64,000 nt of DNA, taken from contig CP136069.1 of NCBI GenBank assembly GCA_032622095.1, positions 126,189,450-126,253,449 on the forward strand. Reading direction: 5' to 3'. Position numbers and translations under genes: made by a program. Of the stretch, positions 59,541 through 64,000 are shown piece by piece; positions within the stretch are counted from its first letter, which is position 1, and each line of letters begins with the position of its first letter. Below the pieces are notes generated by a model that did not search any database, was not told where the DNA came from, and was given only the letters and a program-made list of their open reading frames with translations. This DNA comes from Siphonodentalium dalli. Taxonomy: Eukaryota; Mollusca; Scaphopoda; Gadilida; Siphonodentaliidae.

Positions 59541-60619
59541 AATTAACGAACCGGCGACCGACTCGGCCGTCTCCGACCACAACCCCCAGTGGGCTGCAAA
59601 ACGAAAAATGTCTATAAAAGTTGAAATATAAGACTTACAAATTATCTTTTTCATTTCTTTTATTTGCAATTGACATAGCTTGTACCAAACCATAAATCAA
59701 TATTATTGACATAATATTGTAGAGGACAATAAACGAAATTGAAATTCCCAACTACACCTTTTACCGGACTCGGCCTCCGGGTCGCGCAGTCCGACTTTTA
59801 AATCCGTCCCAAAAATTCCCATTTCTATAAAAAAAAAACCCAGCGCAAACTCCAGCGCCCAGGCGAAACAAGAATTTGTACATTAGTAAACGAATGTTTC
59901 TCTGGAAATTTGGAAAGAACAACAATTGAGAGCGCACTGAAAGGCACGATTTAATATAGTCTGAGGGAAAATATTTTAATATTTAAAACAGTCCAGCTAT
60001 TCATAATTATGACAGAACGGTTTTCGAGCTTATATACGGAATGTACGGCACTGCTCAATAATAATTGTATTATTGTCATAGTAAATATCCAATATGTGGA
60101 TTGATTAAATATAGCTGCAATGTTGTATATATGTCTGTGTCTGTATTGCTCTTATGACACCCATTCTATGATACATTAGACACGGCGTAAACATATAGCA
60201 CACACATATACAAATGCATTACCTGTCTCCAACAACTCAACGGCGGGACACGACTCGAATTATGCAGCATAATATTGCTTGCTTTGTCACGACATTGTTG
60301 TTTTATATGATGTCCACAGATGAAGCGGTCATGTGTGGAGACGGCAAATATAAGCCACTCCCATAATATACATAAAGAACATGGTAACATGTATCATGTA
60401 TTACCAATATAGTATATTATATTGTAATTCATATTCTGAGTGGGAATCAATATTATTAAACCAACAGTGTCGGTATTTTCGTCATGGCTGACACACTTAC
60501 AGCATTATGATCCATTATGTATCGTTTTCTCTGTCGTTCCACTATTACTGGGCAAACCTAAAATAGATAATAAATACCTCTCCATTTGTCCGGAATCTTT
60601 GGTTCAGTGTGGAGTTCTA
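59541..60619. other. LINE-like 3' debris and unassigned DNA
   Basis: 59930-60040 (AGAGCGCACTGAAAGGCAC, then TTATGACAGAACG and TTTTCGAGCT) resembles 15070-15185 downstream of another LINE tail, so it is probably the same 3' region. The rest shows nothing supportable. Confidence 0.4.
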
Positions 60620-61175
60620 AATTCCTGTCTCAAAAAATGACTCATAAACTCAGAGTGCCTCGTTGGCTGCTCGGAGCGGCCTCCGATTGCTCGGAGCGGC
60701 CTTCGGTCGACTCCATCGTGTGCGTGTGGTGGTGGAAAACGGAGAATGTACGGAAATGAGAAATGAACTATATGAAGTAATGAAAGTGCAATATAATGGA
60801 TTTAGCGCTATGTCAGGCAATTCAATTAGATTCTCAAAAATGAAAAACCAGATTCTTGTTATAAAATATGCAAACTTGATTAGAAAATGTTTTGATCGAA
60901 GATCCCAGCAGTAGCAACTATATGTAGAGTAATATTCAACCAAACTGCATGGTTGCTTCCTATACATATGTATATAAATGTATATAAGGTAGTTTTCATT
61001 TTAAAGTATTAAGAGGCACTTATATATATATATTATATTGTATATGAAATACTAAATAACTAATTATATATTCAATGAAATAACTACATCACTTGTTGTA
61101 TATTACTTGTTGTATTGTTATTGTGTGCATACTGCCTTACATGGTGTTTTATGCTAATAAATGTTATGTTATGTT
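60620..61175 (+). pseudogene. Probable LINE 3' end with TTATG tail
   Basis: An open segment to the TAG at 60912-60914 reads MRNELYEVMKVQYNGFSAMS and KNQILVIKYANLIRKCFDRR. The sequence then runs to AATAAATGTTATGTTATGTT, a short tandem tail of the sort that terminates CR1/RTE-type LINEs. The amino acids alone are not diagnostic; the tail is the main evidence. A 20-bp duplication (GCTCGGAGCGGCCT) lies just upstream. Confidence 0.4.
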
Positions 61176-61307
61176 ATGCATTAGGGACTGCAACTGTCAT
61201 CAGATCATGTCTTTTACGAAAAACCGTGGTGAGCGAATTTAATGTGCGTGAAAAATAGTACTGCGCGAATTTAAATACGAGTAAGGTATATATATATATA
61301 TATATAG

Positions 61308-61355
<48 letters not shown>

Positions 61356-62600
61356 CTCTCTCTCTCACATAATTATGTGTATTACATTTCAAGAAAGGTC
61401 TATGTGCAACGTGAAGAAAGGACTATGCGCAACGTGCCGTATCAATACAAATATCGCCTCGAAATTGGGTCATAATTTTAATTTACTCTAGCATATCGGA
61501 AGGTTTAAAGGCACATGAGGCCTTAGTTGTCGAAAATATTCATATTTGTTCTAATCACCGTAAACAGAAAAACATTAAAGCGCATACAGTTTCGTTCATA
61601 TATGCCATGACCATCACGTAAACAGCATGTTATCATAGAGACCTACTGTATTTTACCTAAGCAAGAGCCTGATTGTGTTACAGAAGACAGCACAATGCTA
61701 CTGGCTAATCACACTCAAATGGCATAAACGCTCTTTATTAGTTCCATATCAGGAATTCACCAACAAAGAACGCTCTTTATGTTTACCATCATAATATAAA
61801 CAAACACCAGAAAAGTAACTTTTTATGCTTTTGTTTACATAACAATGGTCAAACATTTGACAATAACATACTGTGTATGCGATATTTCTTATTTGTATAC
61901 GGACAAAGTCTGTCTACATTTTGATGTTCTTTCTGTTTGTGGCGGTTTTTGACGGGTGGAAATATTTTCACAGGATACCCACCGCCAAGGCCAACCGTAC
62001 CTTTAAATAGATGAGAATAGTAATCGGTTTTATTTTATTAAATTTACGTTTTTTAAAAGGTTATCATTGTCAAAATATGTTTATTGTATCGATAGATGCT
62101 TACAGTTGATAAGTAGGTTAACAGAGCTCGCTAATAAGTCAAGTCATTGAGATAGTGATGTAACACACATTCCACCGGCCGTTAATTTCCCGGGGGTTAG
62201 GCACTTCTGTGTACAAATTGCTGGTTTGGACAGGGACTGTCCGCGTCATGCGAAACAGACATTACGTTATTATCGTATTAGAGATACACGTTGATTCATT
62301 TAAATAAATCGCCAAGAATACAATTTCAATTCAGAATTTTATTAATTCCAACTCGAAGTTTGCGTTATGTGCTGACAATGTCATTGGACATTATCTGGTC
62401 TTCGGTGAAAAGGACAATTTACTTGAACGATTCTGGCTAATTCGGTAGACGGGCTTTTCCATCGTATTTGTAAATTGATAAAGTGGTTTTAAGAGTTTCC
62501 AAAAAAAAACATTTCGCTTTCAATAGTAACTTCATTTTAATAATGACAACCGGGGGGTATAAATCTCCAGAGGAATTCCGAAATATCCATGCAGAACGTG
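61176..62600. other. Unassigned stretch with microsatellite
   Basis: No gene is supportable. It contains the TA/CT microsatellite and two AACGCTCTTTAT motifs about 40 bases apart (61729 and 61769). Confidence 0.4.
61288..61366. repeat. Compound (TA)n-(TC)n microsatellite
   Basis: A TA tract broken once by GC, followed by about seven TC repeats. The Tyr/Ile-rich frame across it is an artefact. Confidence 0.97.
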
Positions 62601-62634
62601 TATCAAAATGATATCCCCTTTATAGTCGGATTCC

Positions 62635-63530
62635 TTATGTCGAAAAAGATTGTCGCGCGTTTTCAGAATGTTAAAAGCGATATGAGAACAGTTTATATAG
62701 CACCAATGTGTCTATTTTCAGAATCTACCTGTTTCCAGCTTGATATTTTAGTGGAAACAGGTTTGTGTGAGGCTTTTGTTTGTGTACCCCTCTATTTTTT
62801 TTTCCCGTCCACCTGGTAATAAAAACATGCTATTACGCATAGCAAGTTCGGTAAGTGGCTTTCTTTGTTCTTGGATATCGAAAAACATGGGGAGATCTTG
62901 CCAAAAATTACTTAATTACATATCTTAATGTGGAATTTTATCAAAATTCATCAGACGAATTGCATTTATGACTGCATTTTCAATTTTCTTTCCCAAATAT
63001 TAAGGTATTGTATATTCTTAGATTCAGCTATATCACATATAGACGAACATGAACAATCTGCAAGGATATCTTGATCATATGCCACAAACAAAACTTCGAT
63101 ACATCGGATTTTGGTGAAGATATCGCAGAAAAGCTAACCCCCACCCTCGCTGATTTCACAAGTCAGATTCCTTTGGTCGAAAACAACGGTCGCGCCATTT
63201 CGGATTGTCTAAGACGACATGCGAACGGTTTATTTATCAATAGCATGTCTACTTTCAGAGTTTACCTGTGTCCAGTTGAAATTTTATTGGAAAACAAGAG
63301 TTTTTGGACTGTTTTAAGAATTTAAAGAGCGTTTACTTATTATACACATATTAATCCTCATAACTGACCTTCTGGTGGAGTCTGCGAGTTGAAATTAACA
63401 AAGGTATCAAATATGGCGGTCTACTTTCAGAGTCTATTTGTTTCCAGTCTGGCATTTTAGTGGAAACAAATTGTTTGGACGGTTTTAAAAATTTAAAGAG
63501 CGTTTCCTGATTATACACATAGTAACTAAC
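62635..63530. repeat. Diverged repeat family, three copies
   Basis: Blocks at about 62690-62765, 63230-63350 and 63415-63520 share CTACTTTCAGAGTCTA, GTTTCCAG, ATTTTAGTGGAAAC and, in the last two, TTTAAAGAGCGTTT followed by TTATACACATA. Frames are not conserved between copies, so coding exon duplication is unlikely. Confidence 0.65.
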
Positions 63531-64000
63531 ACCATTATCCTTTTCATGAATTGTGTAAGTTGAAATTGTGCACATATGTCAAGTATGACTCTGAAATGTA
63601 TTTTTGAGAATGGTGTCGTCGGACAAGACTCCGCTGGTACAGTACTACAGTTGCGAACAAAACTATCGTTGGACCCTATAGAGAGTTTGACAATTTACTC
63701 AAATATTCACAGTGATGGAACTTAATGTCTGTCATATATGCATGGCTCTTACATATGATCTATCGTAACTACATGTGATTTTACAAAATTAACATGCAAT
63801 ATAGTCAGGCCACCAGATACAGTAGTTGATAAAAAATGTGGTTCACATCAATCATATACATCACAATCACGTGATTCGGTGATAATGTCCAGCTATTATA
63901 CAAATGCAATGTTTATCAAGACTAAAGTTTCAGGATGTTATTGTAAAATTGATTGATGGTATTTTTTTCATCAATTGACAAATTTAATGTGTATTGCCAG
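63531..64000. other. Unassigned AT-rich end of window
   Basis: Nothing supportable was seen. Confidence 0.4.

Overview
The window reads as intergenic DNA from an animal nuclear genome, most likely a marine invertebrate and plausibly a mollusc. It is AT-rich, has no complete host gene, and is packed with eukaryotic transposons: CR1/L2-like LINE tails, hAT-type elements with 8-bp target duplications, Helitrons, foldback-like elements, MITEs and satellites. The taxon is an inference from repeat content alone. No bacterial operon, CRISPR array, rRNA or convincing tRNA was seen. All coordinates were read by eye, so repeat edges are approximate unless a target duplication is stated.

Layout. 1-2.9 kb: AT-rich DNA with diverged duplications. 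2.9-6.2 kb: two hAT-like non-autonomous elements. 6.8-9.4 kb: a foldback-like element with tandem repeats in its arms, then a cluster of related MITE pieces. 9.6-18 kb: a 0.5-kb interspersed element, LINE fragments, a palindromic minisatellite, a TTAA MITE, long hairpins and two candidate host exons. 18.6-19.4 kb: a LINE 3' end. 22.3-30.2 kb: a decayed DNA transposon with long terminal inverted repeats. It carries the remains of a roughly 1,400-residue intronless protein with zinc-finger-like motifs, a FEN1/XPG-like nuclease and a C-terminal cysteine-rich CXC domain. The best fit is the Academ superfamily (family assignment from memory). 32-41 kb: three satellite blocks: a 42-bp minisatellite, a 4.1-kb foldback element built of 165-bp units in opposite orientations, and a 269-bp satellite with a 4-mer higher-order repeat of 1,076 bp. 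42-48.1 kb: a second, very large inverted-repeat composite ending in a Helitron-like 3' end. 49-50.4 kb: two 180-bp tandem families. 51.3-57.5 kb: a cluster of Helitrons abutting one another in both orientations, one pair inserted into a LINE tail whose empty site can be recognised. 58.7-61.2 kb: LINE tails. 61.3-64 kb: a microsatellite and a diverged tandem family.

The only multi-domain coding sequence is the transposon protein. It is broken by four in-frame stops, about four frameshifts and a 1.7-kb insertion, so this copy is inactive. LINE-encoded remnants are all C-terminal pieces. Three or four short open segments with good splice-like boundaries may be host exons, but no gene model can be built from the window.
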